Positions 43,737 to 53,179 of a stretch of 64,000 bases of DNA are shown here, piece after piece. Position 1 is the first letter of the stretch; each line of letters begins with the position of its first letter. The DNA lies in NCBI GenBank assembly GCA_021775005.1, contig JAJFIK010000045.1:18360-82359 (forward strand), read 5' to 3'. Source of the DNA: Rhodospirillales bacterium (lineage in GTDB: Bacteria > Pseudomonadota > Alphaproteobacteria > JAJFIK01). The translations under genes and the position numbers were made by a program. A model generated the notes under the pieces. It searched no databases, was not told the DNA's origin, and saw only the letters and a program-made list of their open reading frames with translations.

Positions 43737-43758
43737 CAAATGCTCCAAGATCGACAGG

Positions 43759-44529
43759 TTAGCCGCGGCTTGAGCCGAACAAGCGCAGCAGCATCAAGAA
43801 CAAGTTGATGAAGTCGAGATAGAGCCGCAAAGCGCCAAAAATGGCGAGCTTGGCAGTGCTGGCTTCATCTTCCCTTGAGCCAAGGTAGAGGTTCTTGATC
43901 ATCTGCGTGTCATAGGCCGTAAGCGCGGTGAAGATCAGCACCCCAATACCGCCGATGATGTAGGACATCAGGCCCGATTGCAGAAAGATGTTCACTACCA
44001 TCATCACAATCAGCCCGATCACGCCCATCATCAGGAATGAACCCATGCCTGAGAGGTCACGCTTTGTGGTGTAGCCATAAAGGCTCATGGCGCCGAACAT
44101 GGCCGAGGTAATCAAGAAGACCTTGGCAACGCTCTCCCCGGTGTAGACCACCAGCACCGAGGACATGAAGACGCCCATAACGGCGGCGTAAGCCCAGAAC
44201 AAAAGCTGGGCCACCGGCGTTGAAACGCGGTTGAGGCCCCAACTGAGGGCAAAGATAAAAATGAGCGGCGAAAACATCACAACGTAAAACAGCGGCGCGC
44301 TGAAAAGCGTTGCGCCAAATTGGGTAAATACCGGCGATCCATCGCCAGCAAAGCCCACAACCGCAGCGTCAAACACCAACCAGGCGACGATGCCTGTCAG
44401 CGCCAACCCCAGCCCCATGTAATTGTAGACCTGCAGCATGTGTGCACGCAGGCCTTCGTCGACGGCCGCAGACTGAGCGCGGGTGCCCGCGCCATAGGTC
44501 ATCTGTCCGCGAGGAATTTGATTGGCCAT
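43759..44529 (-). CDS. Bax inhibitor-1 family membrane protein (YbhL-like)
   Basis: This 256-residue inner-membrane protein has seven hydrophobic helices after a polar 30-residue N-terminus. Family segments LRAHMLQVYNYMGLGLALTGIVAWLVF and the C-terminal YDTQMIKNLYLGSREDEASTAKLAIFGALRLYLDFINLF, with the Asp residues of the calcium/proton-sensing pair, are present. Homologues act as calcium leak channels or envelope-stress proteins. It has its own terminator at 43707, and a hairpin precedes it at 44563-44586. Confidence 0.93.
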   Translation of the reverse strand: MANQIPRGQMTYGAGTRAQSAAVDEGLRAHMLQVYNYMGLGLALTGIVAWLVFDAAVVGFAGDGSPVFTQFGATLFSAPLFYVVMFSPLIFIFALSWGLNRVSTPVAQLLFWAYAAVMGVFMSSVLVVYTGESVAKVFLITSAMFGAMSLYGYTTKRDLSGMGSFLMMGVIGLIVMMVVNIFLQSGLMSYIIGGIGVLIFTALTAYDTQMIKNLYLGSREDEASTAKLAIFGALRLYLDFINLFLMLLRLFGSSRG

Positions 44530-44562
44530 AAATGTGCCCTTTCGTTAGACAAACCAGTTCGC

Positions 44563-44586
44563 GCCCGCGACAGGAACATCGCGGGC
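44563..44586 (-). promoter_or_regulatory. Leader hairpin upstream of the ybhL-like gene (possible ybhL RNA motif)
   Basis: GCCCGCGA and TCGCGGGC pair perfectly around an 8-base loop, 34 bases before the start codon on the minus strand. A conserved ybhL leader RNA has been described upstream of this gene family in Rhizobiales. I cannot check the consensus here, so identity with that motif is inference. Confidence 0.35.
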
Positions 44587-44729
44587 CGTTGCCATAGATA
44601 TTGGCAGAAACGCATCCAACTTCAAGACCGCTATGGTGGGAATATGGCGCATTAATAGTTGAAAACTCTCAGGTTTTGCTTATTCCTGTGGCCAGATTTC
44701 GATCATTTTACCTTTCACGAGGGCGTTTA

Positions 44730-45764
44730 GTGGAATATCGCGAATTGGGCACCACCGGCTGGAAGGTGAGCCAAGTGTGCCTGGGCACCATGACCTGGGG
44801 CGAACAGAACACCGAAGCCGATGGTCATGCCCAGCTCGACTATGCCATCGAGCAAGGCGTCAACTTCATCGACACCGCCGAAATCTATGCCGTGCCGCCG
44901 CGCGCTGAAACCGCCGGGGCCACGGAACGCATCCTCGGGTCGTGGCTCAAAGGCCGTAGCGATCGCGATAAGCTTTTTGTGGCAAGCAAAATTGCCGGAC
45001 CCAATCCGAATATGACTTGGCTCTCAAAAGACGGCTCCCCGCGGCGTCATACAGCCAAGCACATCACCGAAGCGGTGGACCAAAGCCTGGTGCGGCTGCA
45101 AACAGACTACATCGACCTCTATCAGCTTCACTGGCCCGACCGGCCCGTGGTGCTGTTCAATCAAGAACCGAACCACAGCAATGAAACCCCCAGCGAAGAA
45201 ATCCTGCGCGCGCTTCAGGATGTGGTAGCGGCGGGCAAGGTGCGCGCCGTGGGCGTATCCAATGAAACGCCCTGGGGGGTGATGTCGTTTCTCCGCGAAG
45301 CAGACCGCCATGGCTTGCCGCGCATGCAGTCCATCCAGAACGCCTATAGCCTGGTTATTCGCGGCTTTGAGAACGGCCTTTCGGAAGTGGCCATGCGCGA
45401 GAAGGTCAGCCTGCTTGCCTACTCTCCGCTCGCCCAAGGCTACCTCACCGGCAAGTATATGGACGGGGCAACGCCCAAAGGCTCGCGCAAGGAGCTTTTC
45501 AACCGTTTGCAGCGCTATGAGGGTGAGGGAACGCTGGAGGCCGTGAATGCCTATGTGAACTTGGCGCGGGATTGCGGTCTTGATCCGGCGCAAATGGCGC
45601 TTGCTTATGTGGATCGCAAACCGTTTGTGACCTCTACCATCATTGGTGCCACCACCATGGCGCAGCTTAAGACTGACCTAGAAGCGTTCCATGTAAGCTT
45701 GGGCGACGATGTGTTGGACGGCATTCGCAAAATCCATAAATGGCGCCCTAATCCCACAAGATAA
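44730..45764 (+). CDS. Aldo/keto reductase (Tas/YajO-like)
   Basis: The protein has 344 residues from GTG 44730 (VEYRELGTTGWKVSQVCLG, GAGGG seven bases upstream); the open frame extends upstream without similarity. The TIM-barrel AKR tetrad is visible: Asp in FIDTAEIY, Tyr there, Lys in VASKIAG and His in YQLHWPD. LGTMTWGEQNTEADGHAQLDYA is typical of Tas-like NADPH-dependent reductases. It ends 3 bases before the acetyltransferase gene. Confidence 0.93.
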   Translation: MEYRELGTTGWKVSQVCLGTMTWGEQNTEADGHAQLDYAIEQGVNFIDTAEIYAVPPRAETAGATERILGSWLKGRSDRDKLFVASKIAGPNPNMTWLSKDGSPRRHTAKHITEAVDQSLVRLQTDYIDLYQLHWPDRPVVLFNQEPNHSNETPSEEILRALQDVVAAGKVRAVGVSNETPWGVMSFLREADRHGLPRMQSIQNAYSLVIRGFENGLSEVAMREKVSLLAYSPLAQGYLTGKYMDGATPKGSRKELFNRLQRYEGEGTLEAVNAYVNLARDCGLDPAQMALAYVDRKPFVTSTIIGATTMAQLKTDLEAFHVSLGDDVLDGIRKIHKWRPNPTR

Positions 45765-45767
45765 TCA

Positions 45768-46211
45768 ATGACGGATATATCCCTTCGCCAAATCACCAAA
45801 GATAGCCTGATCAAATTCCTGCGTATGAAAGTACGGCCCGATCAGGACGCGTTTGTGGCGCCGAACGGCTCGTCCATTGCGCAGGCCGCCTATAATGATG
45901 ACGCCTGGTATCGCGGCATATATGCGGGCGAGGAGCCGGTGGGCTTTGTCATGCTGTCGATCATGGAAGACAAGGCGGAATACTACATCTGGCGCTTTAT
46001 GATTGCGGCGGACCAGCAGCGCAAAGGCTATGGCAAAAAAGCCATGGCAAAGATCATCGAGTATGTGCGCATCCTGCCCAAGGCCAAGGAATTGTTTCTG
46101 TCGCATCTGGAAACAAATACAGAAGCTGGCGCGTTCTACCTCTCGCTGGGGTTCACCTACACCGGCGAAAAAGATGAGGACGGCGAATTGATGATGGTGC
46201 TGAAGCTCTGA
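45768..46211 (+). CDS. GNAT N-acetyltransferase
   Basis: A 147-residue acetyl-CoA-dependent acetyltransferase. The core is EEPVGFVMLSI, then YYIWRFMIAADQQRKGYGKKAM, where QRKGYGKKA is the pyrophosphate-binding loop, and NTEAGAFYLSLGFTYTGE in the last strand. The arrangement resembles the diamine/spermidine acetyltransferase branch, which is only suggestive. It starts 3 bases after the aldo/keto reductase and is followed 18 bases on by thpR. Confidence 0.88.
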   Translation: MTDISLRQITKDSLIKFLRMKVRPDQDAFVAPNGSSIAQAAYNDDAWYRGIYAGEEPVGFVMLSIMEDKAEYYIWRFMIAADQQRKGYGKKAMAKIIEYVRILPKAKELFLSHLETNTEAGAFYLSLGFTYTGEKDEDGELMMVLKL

Positions 46212-46229
46212 CGCCGTTAGCCTTACCCT

Positions 46230-46763
46230 ATGCTTCGCTTGTTTGCTGCCATTGAAATTCCCGACGACGTTGCCGCCTGCCTGACGGCCTTACAGGCCGG
46301 CCTTGGCACCGCGCGCTGGACGCCGCGAGAGAACTTTCACGTCACTTTGCGATTTCTTGGCAGAGTGGATGAGGCCATGGCGGGCGAGATTGATAGCGCG
46401 CTGGCGCTCCTCAAAGCCAAGCCATTTACCCTGCACATCGAGAGCTTGCTGGCCTTTGGCGACAAACATGACGCGCGCTCTGTTTATGCCAAGATCGCCA
46501 AGTCTGAACCTCTAGAGCTGTTGGCCACAAAGGTAGACGGCGTTGCACGAGGGTTGGGGCTGACCCTCGACAAGCGCAAGTTCACGCCCCACATCACCCT
46601 TGGCCGCTTGCGCGGCACGCCTAATGCCGCGGTGGCGCGATGGATTGAAGAGCAAGGTCAAATGGAGTGGCCATCTTTTCAGGTAACGCACTTCACGCTT
46701 TACTCCTCTCTCAGGCGGGCTGAGGGCGCGATTTACACGCCCGAGCGGCGCTACATTTTATGA
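46230..46763 (+). CDS. thpR: RNA 2',3'-cyclic phosphodiesterase (2'-5' RNA ligase family)
   Basis: This 177-residue 2H phosphoesterase has both active-site motifs HVTL (FHVTLRFLG) and HITL (FTPHITLGRLRG) about 85 residues apart. The family opens 2',3'-cyclic phosphates and ligates 2'-5' bonds in vitro; the cellular role is unclear. The N-terminus MLRLFAAIEIPDDV is typical. It is one of a run of plus-strand genes from 44730 to 47481. Confidence 0.93.
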   Translation: MLRLFAAIEIPDDVAACLTALQAGLGTARWTPRENFHVTLRFLGRVDEAMAGEIDSALALLKAKPFTLHIESLLAFGDKHDARSVYAKIAKSEPLELLATKVDGVARGLGLTLDKRKFTPHITLGRLRGTPNAAVARWIEEQGQMEWPSFQVTHFTLYSSLRRAEGAIYTPERRYIL

Positions 46764-46785
46764 GAGGCCACTTCATGAGAATCCT

Positions 46786-47481
46786 ATGAGCAAGCGTATT
46801 GTCATTTTGACCGGAGCAGGTATTTCTGCCGAGAGCGGCCTTGGCACGTTTCGCGACAAGGATGGGCTCTGGACCAGGTATGATCTGCGCGATGTGGCAA
46901 CACCGGAAGGCTTTGCCAAGAATCCGAAATTCGTTTTGGAATTCTACGCCGCGCGGCGCGGCAACTCCGCCAATGCCAACCCCAACTCCGCTCATCACGC
47001 GTTGGCAAAACTGGAAGCGGAATATTCAGGTGAGATTTTAGTGGTGACGCAAAACATCGACAATTTGCATGAGCGCGCGGGAAGCCAAAGCCTTCTACAC
47101 ATGCACGGCATCATGAATGGCGACCTTTGCAACAATTGCGGCCACCGCCAGCAAACCACGCACACTCTGACGATTGAGACGCTCTGCCCTGCGTGCACCA
47201 CAAAAGGCTCCATGCGCCCCGATGTGGTGTGGTTTGGCGAGATGCCCTATCACATGGAGCGTATCGAAGAAGCACTTGCCGCTTGCGATGTCTTTGTAAG
47301 CATTGGCACCAGCGGTGAGGTTTATCCCGCTGCCGGCTTTGTGGCCATGGCGCGGGAGATCGGCGCCCATACGGTGGAGCTCAACCTGGAGCCCTCATCG
47401 GGGGACCACATGTTTGCGGAAAAACACTACGGCCCTGCAAGCGAAGTGGTGCCCGCATGGGTCACTGGTGTGCTCGCCTAG
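46786..47481 (+). CDS. cobB: NAD-dependent protein deacylase (sirtuin)
   Basis: This 231-residue SIR2-family enzyme uses NAD to remove acyl groups from lysines. Visible are GAGISAESGLGTFR, VTQNIDNLHERAGS, the active-site His in LLHMHG, zinc cysteines CNNC and CPAC, and GTSGEVYPAAGF. The Y-x-x-R pair (FYAARR) is consistent with class III sirtuins, which prefer succinyl or malonyl groups. It overlaps the convergent metallopeptidase gene by 4 bases. Confidence 0.95.
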   Translation: MSKRIVILTGAGISAESGLGTFRDKDGLWTRYDLRDVATPEGFAKNPKFVLEFYAARRGNSANANPNSAHHALAKLEAEYSGEILVVTQNIDNLHERAGSQSLLHMHGIMNGDLCNNCGHRQQTTHTLTIETLCPACTTKGSMRPDVVWFGEMPYHMERIEEALAACDVFVSIGTSGEVYPAAGFVAMAREIGAHTVELNLEPSSGDHMFAEKHYGPASEVVPAWVTGVLA

Positions 47482-47876
47482 TCTTCTGCTTCAATGGCAT
47501 GCATGTCCGCATCTGAGAGGCCAAAATGATGGCCAATCTCATGCACCATCACATGGGCGATAACGCGCGCCAGGTCTTCGCCCTTGGCGCGGGCAAAGCG
47601 CAATATGGGTTGGCGGTAAAGGAACACCATGTCGGGCTGCTGCGGCGCGTGCATGATGGATTTTTGTGTCACATCAAGCCCGTGGTAGAGCCCCAGAAGC
47701 CCAAAACGATCCCTGATACCCATGTGGTCCAGAGTTTCATCGCTGGCAAATTCCAGCGTTTGAATAACGATACCATCGCAGAGGCGGCGAAACTCAAGCG
47801 GCATAGCGTCAAACACGGCACGCGCCATGGTGTCGAATTCTGTCGGGCTGGGTGGGCGCTGTAGTGTCCAAGACAT
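47478..47876 (-). CDS. Minimal zincin-like metallopeptidase
   Basis: A 132-residue soluble protein from ATG 47876. The zinc site is complete: HEIGHHFGLSD at residues 112-122, fitting H-E-x-x-H-x-x-G-x-x-D. Other features are the FGLLGLYHGLDVTQKS segment and DMVFLYRQPILRFA. It belongs to the small metallopeptidase family common in Alphaproteobacteria and Actinobacteria; the substrate is unknown. It is divergent from phhB. Confidence 0.92.
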   Translation of the reverse strand: MSWTLQRPPSPTEFDTMARAVFDAMPLEFRRLCDGIVIQTLEFASDETLDHMGIRDRFGLLGLYHGLDVTQKSIMHAPQQPDMVFLYRQPILRFARAKGEDLARVIAHVMVHEIGHHFGLSDADMHAIEAED

Positions 47877-47926
47877 GGGGAATGATGTAGGAAGGGCACA
47901 CACAGATTCCAATGAGAGAGACCCAT

Positions 47927-48217
47927 ATGGCTGAAAAATTATCCCAAGAAGCCCGCGCAAATGCGCTTGCGACCCTGGCTGGCTGGGAAAGCGTAAAGGA
48001 ACGCGATGCCATTCGCCGCATTTTTGAGTTCAAGGACTTCAATGACGCCTGGGGGTTCATGTCGCGTATGGCGCTGATTGCCGAACAGATGGATCACCAC
48101 CCAGAATGGTTCAACGTCTATAACAAAGTGGATGTGCTTCTCGCCACTCATGACGCTGGCGGCGTGACCGAGCTGGATATCAAAATGGCCGCCAAAATGA
48201 ACGAGCTGGGCGGGTGA
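47927..48217 (+). CDS. phhB: Pterin-4-alpha-carbinolamine dehydratase
   Basis: This 96-residue enzyme regenerates tetrahydrobiopterin-type cofactors by dehydrating the 4a-carbinolamine. The motif [20 protein letters not shown] contains the active-site histidines. I use ATG 47927 ([14 protein letters not shown]), with GAGAGA upstream. No aromatic amino-acid hydroxylase is in the window. The stop overlaps the GTG of the next gene (GTGA). Confidence 0.94.
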   Translation: MAEKLSQEARANALATLAGWESVKERDAIRRIFEFKDFNDAWGFMSRMALIAEQMDHHPEWFNVYNKVDVLLATHDAGGVTELDIKMAAKMNELGG

Positions 48218-48930
48218 GCGAAACACTTGTCATCAACGCGCGCTTCAACGGCCCCGCTGAGTCGGCTAATGGCGGCTACATTGGCGGCTGCCTTGCCAAA
48301 ATGGCTGGGTCTTCCACGGCGGTTTCCTTGCGCATGCCGCCACCACTGGAAACCCCGATTGATATTGAAGTCGAGGGCGGCCAAATACTGGCGAAGCTTG
48401 CCGACGGCACCTTGGTGGCGGCGGCAGAGCCGGTGAGCGTTGATGTTGACGTGCCGCCATGCCCCCCTTTGGCTGACGTCATTGCGGCGCAGCCAAATTA
48501 TGCGGGGCTGAGCTTTCACGCTCTGCCAACGTGTTTTGTCTGCGGTACGGGCCGTGAAAACGATGATGGCTTGCGCATCTTTGCGAGCCCAATGGGCGGC
48601 ACGGCTTTGGTCGCGGCCCCATGGACCCCGCGCGACGACTTGGCAACCAATGGCGTTGTCAATGAGGAGTTTATCTGGGCCGCGCTTGATTGCCCCGGCT
48701 ATTTCGCCGTGATCCATGCGCTTGAAAGCAAGGGGGAGAAAATTCTCACCGCCCGTATGGCAGTGCGCATCAATGCCCCCGTGCGCGCAGGCGCAACCCA
48801 TGTTGTGCTCGGCTGGTGCATTAAGTCTGAAGGCCGCAAACATTGGGCGGGAACGGCGATCTATAGCCCTGATGGCAAAGTTGCCGCCGTTGCTGAAACC
48901 CTCTGGATCAAACCGCGCGCAGCGGGCTAA
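48214..48930 (+). CDS. Hot-dog-fold thioesterase-like protein
   Basis: This 238-residue protein likely has tandem hot-dog domains. The first shows [18 protein letters not shown] and [15 protein letters not shown]; the second has [17 protein letters not shown] and [21 protein letters not shown], close to acyl-CoA thioesterase-like proteins. The start is GTG 48214, overlapping the phhB stop. The substrate is unknown. Confidence 0.8.
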   Translation: MSETLVINARFNGPAESANGGYIGGCLAKMAGSSTAVSLRMPPPLETPIDIEVEGGQILAKLADGTLVAAAEPVSVDVDVPPCPPLADVIAAQPNYAGLSFHALPTCFVCGTGRENDDGLRIFASPMGGTALVAAPWTPRDDLATNGVVNEEFIWAALDCPGYFAVIHALESKGEKILTARMAVRINAPVRAGATHVVLGWCIKSEGRKHWAGTAIYSPDGKVAAVAETLWIKPRAAG

Positions 48931-48991
48931 ATTTCTCGCGCCAGGCGGGACGCGGTGATCAAGCGGCCCCAGAGGCCGCAAGGGGGCGAGA

Positions 48992-49534
48992 ATGAGCAAT
49001 TCCTCAAAAGCGCAGCAAATCACGCAAATATGGCATCAGGTGATCAGGCTCTATTTCAAGCTCCAAGCGACGGGGCGCGATATTGGGGCAGTAAATACCG
49101 CCAATGGCAGCACTTGGGGGGTGCTCAACACGCTTGTGAACCATGGGCCCACAACGGTGCCAGAGATCGCGCGTATGCGCCCGGTGAGCCGACAGCATAT
49201 CCAGACCCTGGCAAATGAGCTTGTGGCTGAGGGCTTGGCTGAGTTCGCTCACAACCCACGCCATCGCAAATCAAAGCTGTTGCAAATCACAGATAAAGGC
49301 CGTGAGCAATACAACGCCCAGTCTGAAGCAATGACGGAGATCGCCAAAACCCTGATGCCGGATGTGCCGAAGTCCGACCTTGAAGCGACCCGGCGCGTGC
49401 TCGGTGCCCTTACTGACCAGCTACAGGAAAACGCCAGCGCGGACGATCCCGTTGACGCCCCATCCAGCCGCATAGCCCGCCGCCGCATGGGTATGCACGC
49501 CGCGTTTCGGCGGCGTCACCCCAAGGCCGATTAG
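48992..49534 (+). CDS. MarR-family transcriptional regulator
   Basis: A 180-residue winged-helix repressor: NGSTWGVLNTLVNHGPTTVPEIARMRPVSRQHIQTLANELVAEGLAEF is the helix-turn-helix and wing. The C-terminal 30 residues are Arg-rich (RIARRRMGMHAAFRRRHPKAD). It is separated by 61 bases from the thioesterase, starting at ATG 48992. The target is unknown. It is unrelated to the lysine-tailed MarR at 26238. Confidence 0.9.
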   Translation: MSNSSKAQQITQIWHQVIRLYFKLQATGRDIGAVNTANGSTWGVLNTLVNHGPTTVPEIARMRPVSRQHIQTLANELVAEGLAEFAHNPRHRKSKLLQITDKGREQYNAQSEAMTEIAKTLMPDVPKSDLEATRRVLGALTDQLQENASADDPVDAPSSRIARRRMGMHAAFRRRHPKAD

Positions 49535-49538
49535 TCTT

Positions 49539-49775
49539 CTATAGGTTGAGAAATCCGCTAATCTCATCAAGCAGATTGATGCGCCTTTTCTTGAGTTCTT
49601 CGGCACGCATGTCCGAGGCGGCTTCGACTTCAGATTCAATGCGGTGAATTTCCCGGTTCACATTGTGATACTCATCAGACAAACGCGCAAAGTGCCCATT
49701 TGATTGCTTCAGGTCATGAATGCGGTCCGTCAGATGTGGAAATTTTGCTGCGAGCTCATGCGGTGTATGGGTCAT
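49539..49775 (-). CDS. YdcH/DUF465 family small protein
   Basis: A 78-residue helical protein (MTHTPHELAAKFPHLTDRIH...). The pattern of alternating charged residues, SDEYHNVNREIHRIE and the ending LKKRRINLLDEISGFL, is typical of DUF465, predicted to form a coiled-coil hairpin. The function is unknown. It converges on the MarR gene with 4 bases between stops. Confidence 0.88.
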   Translation of the reverse strand: MTHTPHELAAKFPHLTDRIHDLKQSNGHFARLSDEYHNVNREIHRIESEVEAASDMRAEELKKRRINLLDEISGFLNL

Positions 49776-49863
49776 AGAGGCCTCACTTTTTGCAGAAGAC
49801 TAAGCCTTCGATTTCACCCGCAACTTCGCGATCAGACAAGCTGCCCGATTGACGCAGTGCTGA

Positions 49864-50649
49864 CTAGCGCGGTTGCATCCGGATCGCGCCATCAAGGCGG
49901 ATCACTTCGCCATTGAGCATGGAGTTCTCACAAATATGTCGCGCCAGGGCGGCATACTCCGGCGGAAGACCAAGGCGCGATGGGAACGGTACCATGGCCC
50001 CAAGGGCATCGCGTACATTTTGCGGGGCCGCCATCATCATGGGCGTCTCAAAAATGCCCGGCAGGATGGTGTTGCAACGCACGCCGTTGCGCGAGAGGTC
50101 CCGCGCGATAGGCAGCGTCATGCCCACGATACCCCCTTTGGACGCCGAATAAGCCACCTGGCCAATTTGCCCGTCTTGAGCGGCGACACTGCCGGTGTTG
50201 ATGATGACACCGCGTTCGCCGTCTTCGGTCACCGGCTCGGCGGCGATCATGCCTGCCGCAGATTTCGACAGTACATTGAAGGTGCCGATCAGGTTCACAT
50301 TGATCACGCGTTTATAGCGATCCAAAGAGTGGGCAACGTATTCACCAGAATCCTTTTTACGGGTAGCGGTTTTTTGCGCATCGCCGATGCCGGCGCAGTT
50401 GACGCAAATGCGTTCTTGCCCGTGGGCGGCGCGGGCTTTTTCAAACCCCGCGTTGACGCTGTCTTCATCGGAAACATTGACGTTGCAAAAGACCCCGCCA
50501 ATATCAGCGGCGACCGCTTCGCCTTTTTCTTCTTGCAGGTCGAAGATGGCAACTTTGACGCCCTGGCTTGCAAGCTCCCGCGCGGTGGCCTCGCCAAGCC
50601 CGGAGGCCCCGCCGGTGACAACCGCTGCAATGGATGAACTGAGTTTCAT
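49864..50649 (-). CDS. Short-chain dehydrogenase, 3-hydroxyacyl-CoA dehydrogenase type-2-like
   Basis: A 261-residue NAD-dependent SDR. The cofactor motif TGGASGLG lies at 12-19, the active site is Ser154, Tyr167 and Lys171 (YSASK), and NCAGIG precedes it. The length and the pattern VINVNLIGTFNV and ILPGIFETPMMMAAP resemble HSD17B10-type 3-hydroxyacyl-CoA dehydrogenases in fatty-acid or branched-chain oxidation. It is the gene after the EamA transporter, 42 bases away. Confidence 0.9.
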   Translation of the reverse strand: MKLSSSIAAVVTGGASGLGEATARELASQGVKVAIFDLQEEKGEAVAADIGGVFCNVNVSDEDSVNAGFEKARAAHGQERICVNCAGIGDAQKTATRKKDSGEYVAHSLDRYKRVINVNLIGTFNVLSKSAAGMIAAEPVTEDGERGVIINTGSVAAQDGQIGQVAYSASKGGIVGMTLPIARDLSRNGVRCNTILPGIFETPMMMAAPQNVRDALGAMVPFPSRLGLPPEYAALARHICENSMLNGEVIRLDGAIRMQPR

Positions 50650-50691
50650 GTCTCTCTCCGCCGCTTTGCTGAATTTGCCGGACTACTTAGA

Positions 50692-51852
50692 CTATTCACG
50701 CTTGTCCTCAAAGCCTTCCGCCGCGTCAGCCTCCATCATTTCCTTTTCTTCAAGCTGGCGCAGGGCATATTCCAGCGGTTCCGCAGGGGTGCCAGTTTCA
50801 TCCACAGGCGTAGCATCACCGCCCGTCTGCGCTTCCCGATAAGTGATGTAGAGGCTTGATCCAGCAACGATGAGAGCGCCGACCACTATCAGCGGCGTGA
50901 CCATTTCTGCAAAAAAGAGATACCCCACGAGCCCTGAAAACAAGATCCGCAAATAATCGAGCGGCGAAAGGGCGGTGGCCTCACCAATGGCATAGCCGCG
51001 AATGAAACAATTGTGTGCCAGCACCCCAAACGCCCCCATGCCCAAGGCCAGACCATATTCCGTAAGCGACATGGCTTTCCAAACTTCGACGGCAGGGTCG
51101 ACTATAGAAATTCCTGTGATCACAATAGTGGCTGTTATGGTGCCAATCACGCCTGAGTAAAACAGCAGCGTTACGGTGGAATCCGTTCGCGATAAGATTT
51201 TTACAAACACAATTGCCAAAGCGACAAAAAACGCATTGCCAATGGCTGCGGCGGTGCCGTCTGCATTCTGTAGAAAATTGGCAAATACATCGCCGACGCC
51301 ATTAATATTGCCCGCACTAATGGCTGGCGCTGCGGCAATCACCAAAACCCCGATAAACCCTGCCCCGGTGGCAAGCGCACGCCGCAGCCCCACAGTTTCC
51401 GCAAGTATCAACGTCGCGAGCGGCACAAGAAACAAAGCGCGAGAGAAACTCAGTGCCGTGGCCTCAGCCAATGGCAATTCGGCGATGGCATAAAACCCGC
51501 ACAGCATGGCTGTGGCCCCAACCATACCGCGCACCGTCATAAGCACGGGCCGTTTGGTCTTGAAGCCGGCCACCCCGGTGCGCAAAATAATGGGAACAAT
51601 AATGAGGAGCCCGGTAACAGAACGAAACAACGCGACCTGAAAGCCATGGAAATCATGCGGCGGACGAGTAAGGATTTTGGTCATTGTCTGCATGGCGGTG
51701 AACAGAAACACCGAGGCCAGCACCCAGATCGCCCCGCGCAGATTTGGCGGTAATTGCGACCAGCGCCGATACGCCCAGCGCGGGAATGCCCGGCGGCGCT
51801 GTGCGCTTCGTTGATCTGCGTAACCTGCTGGAAAGTCGGGAAAGGGACTCAT
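50692..51852 (-). CDS. EamA/DMT-family transporter
   Basis: This 386-residue inner-membrane protein has ten hydrophobic helices in two EamA repeats (LRGAIWVLASVFLFTAMQTMTK for the first). A basic N-terminal stretch (about residues 1-38) and an acidic C-terminal tail of about 55 residues flank them. DMT proteins export metabolites or amino acids; the substrate is not predictable. The start ATG 51852 gives the only form with the basic N-terminus; later Mets are possible. Confidence 0.9.
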   Translation of the reverse strand: MSPFPDFPAGYADQRSAQRRRAFPRWAYRRWSQLPPNLRGAIWVLASVFLFTAMQTMTKILTRPPHDFHGFQVALFRSVTGLLIIVPIILRTGVAGFKTKRPVLMTVRGMVGATAMLCGFYAIAELPLAEATALSFSRALFLVPLATLILAETVGLRRALATGAGFIGVLVIAAAPAISAGNINGVGDVFANFLQNADGTAAAIGNAFFVALAIVFVKILSRTDSTVTLLFYSGVIGTITATIVITGISIVDPAVEVWKAMSLTEYGLALGMGAFGVLAHNCFIRGYAIGEATALSPLDYLRILFSGLVGYLFFAEMVTPLIVVGALIVAGSSLYITYREAQTGGDATPVDETGTPAEPLEYALRQLEEKEMMEADAAEGFEDKRE

Positions 51853-51942
51853 AAGCTAAAAAATGCCTCCGCTGGAGGCTGAGTGTAGCGCGCAAATTTG
51901 GTCCTGACCAAATGCTAGATTAATCAATCAGATTGCAGATGA

Positions 51943-53175
51943 TCAGGGCCGCCAATGATGCGACGTTTTCCGCCAGCCAATACATTCGTACATCTTGTCC
52001 ACCAGCAGTTGCCCACGCGGATTGAGTGACGGCGTTGAGCCTAACTGGTTCATGACATAGCCAAGCGATAGCCCCGCCTCGTGGTCGCACATGCCAACAG
52101 ACCCTCCCATGCCGGGGTGACCAAAGGCAACGCGCCCCACGTGATAGTGCCCGCGAAAGGCATGGCGACTAACTTCGCGACTGGTCATGAAACCGCTCGC
52201 CACCCGCAAGGGAATGCGCAAAGTGGCATCGTCATGGGTCGCATTGGTGGTCACATACATGCGGGTGAGCGCATCATGGCTGACAAGTTTCACATCATTT
52301 AGGGTCCCGCCCACGGCGAGCGGCGCTTACAGGGCGGCCAATGACCGGGCATGGGCGACGCCAGATGTCGAACCGATTTCCGCCTGCCAATATTTTGGAT
52401 CGCTGGCGCTCAGCCCGCCGGTATTGCTGAAGAAAAGATGCGGAATTGATGTGGGCTCTTTGAGGAGCTGATGCATGAACGGCGACATGGGCGCTTTGGG
52501 GTCAAAGCGTTGCGGGAAAATGCGCGAAAGGCGCGGCGCAATACGCCGCGGCGCACCGATCCAAAACTCAAGACCCAAAGGCTTGGCAATGCGCTCTGCG
52601 AAAAACGCACCAGCACTTTGACCGCTGGCCCGCCGTACCATTTCGCCGACGGTCCAGGCAAAGGTAACACCATGATAGGAACTGCGCGTGCCCGGCGCGA
52701 AATAGGGCTCCTGCTTGGCCAGAGCTGATGTGGCCCAGTTCCAATCGGCAAGGGCACCATCAGGAACACGCTCACGAAACACCGGGTTGCCCGCAGTGTG
52801 ATCGAGCATCATCTGCAACGTCGTGGCGGTCTTCCCCTTTACGCCGTATTCCGGCCAAAGCTCTGTCACCGGCGCATGAGGATCAAGTTTCCCCTCGTCG
52901 ATGAGTATATTGGCGCAGAGGGAGAGCGCGCCTTTGGTTGAGGAGTAAATTCCAATCAGCGTGTCATCGGTCCATGCCTGATCGGTTTTGGGGTCCATCT
53001 TGCCGCCCCAAAGATCGACGACCGGTTTGCCTTCAAAGGTAACCGACACCCCGGCGCCTTTTTCATCGCGCTCGGTGAAATTCGCCACAAAGACATCGAG
53101 CATGGGCGCGAAACGATCGTCAGAGATCTCGCCTTCGACAAGACCCTTGGGCGTTTCCTGTCGAATGGTTGCCAT
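51943..53175 (-). pseudogene. Beta-lactamase-family serine hydrolase interrupted by an in-frame TAA
   Basis: The N-terminal 282 codons (53175-52327) include the nucleophile motif S78-S-T-K81 and end at TAA (52329-52327) after ARSLAAL. The same frame continues directly as APLAVGGTLNDVKLVS for about 128 codons to 51943, and includes the third motif FGHPGMGG. Intact relatives read through this point, usually with a Tyr codon there, so a single base change explains it. The truncated product would lack the third motif. A downstream GTG (52314) exists but a separate protein is unlikely. The 53175 start is 4 bases after the quinone oxidoreductase stop. Sequencing error cannot be excluded. Confidence 0.85.
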
Positions 53176-53179
53176 GGGA

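Noticed and set aside
49873..50637. 254-codon plus-strand frame over the SDR gene
   Set aside because: It is antisense to a dehydrogenase with a full active site; no start signal.
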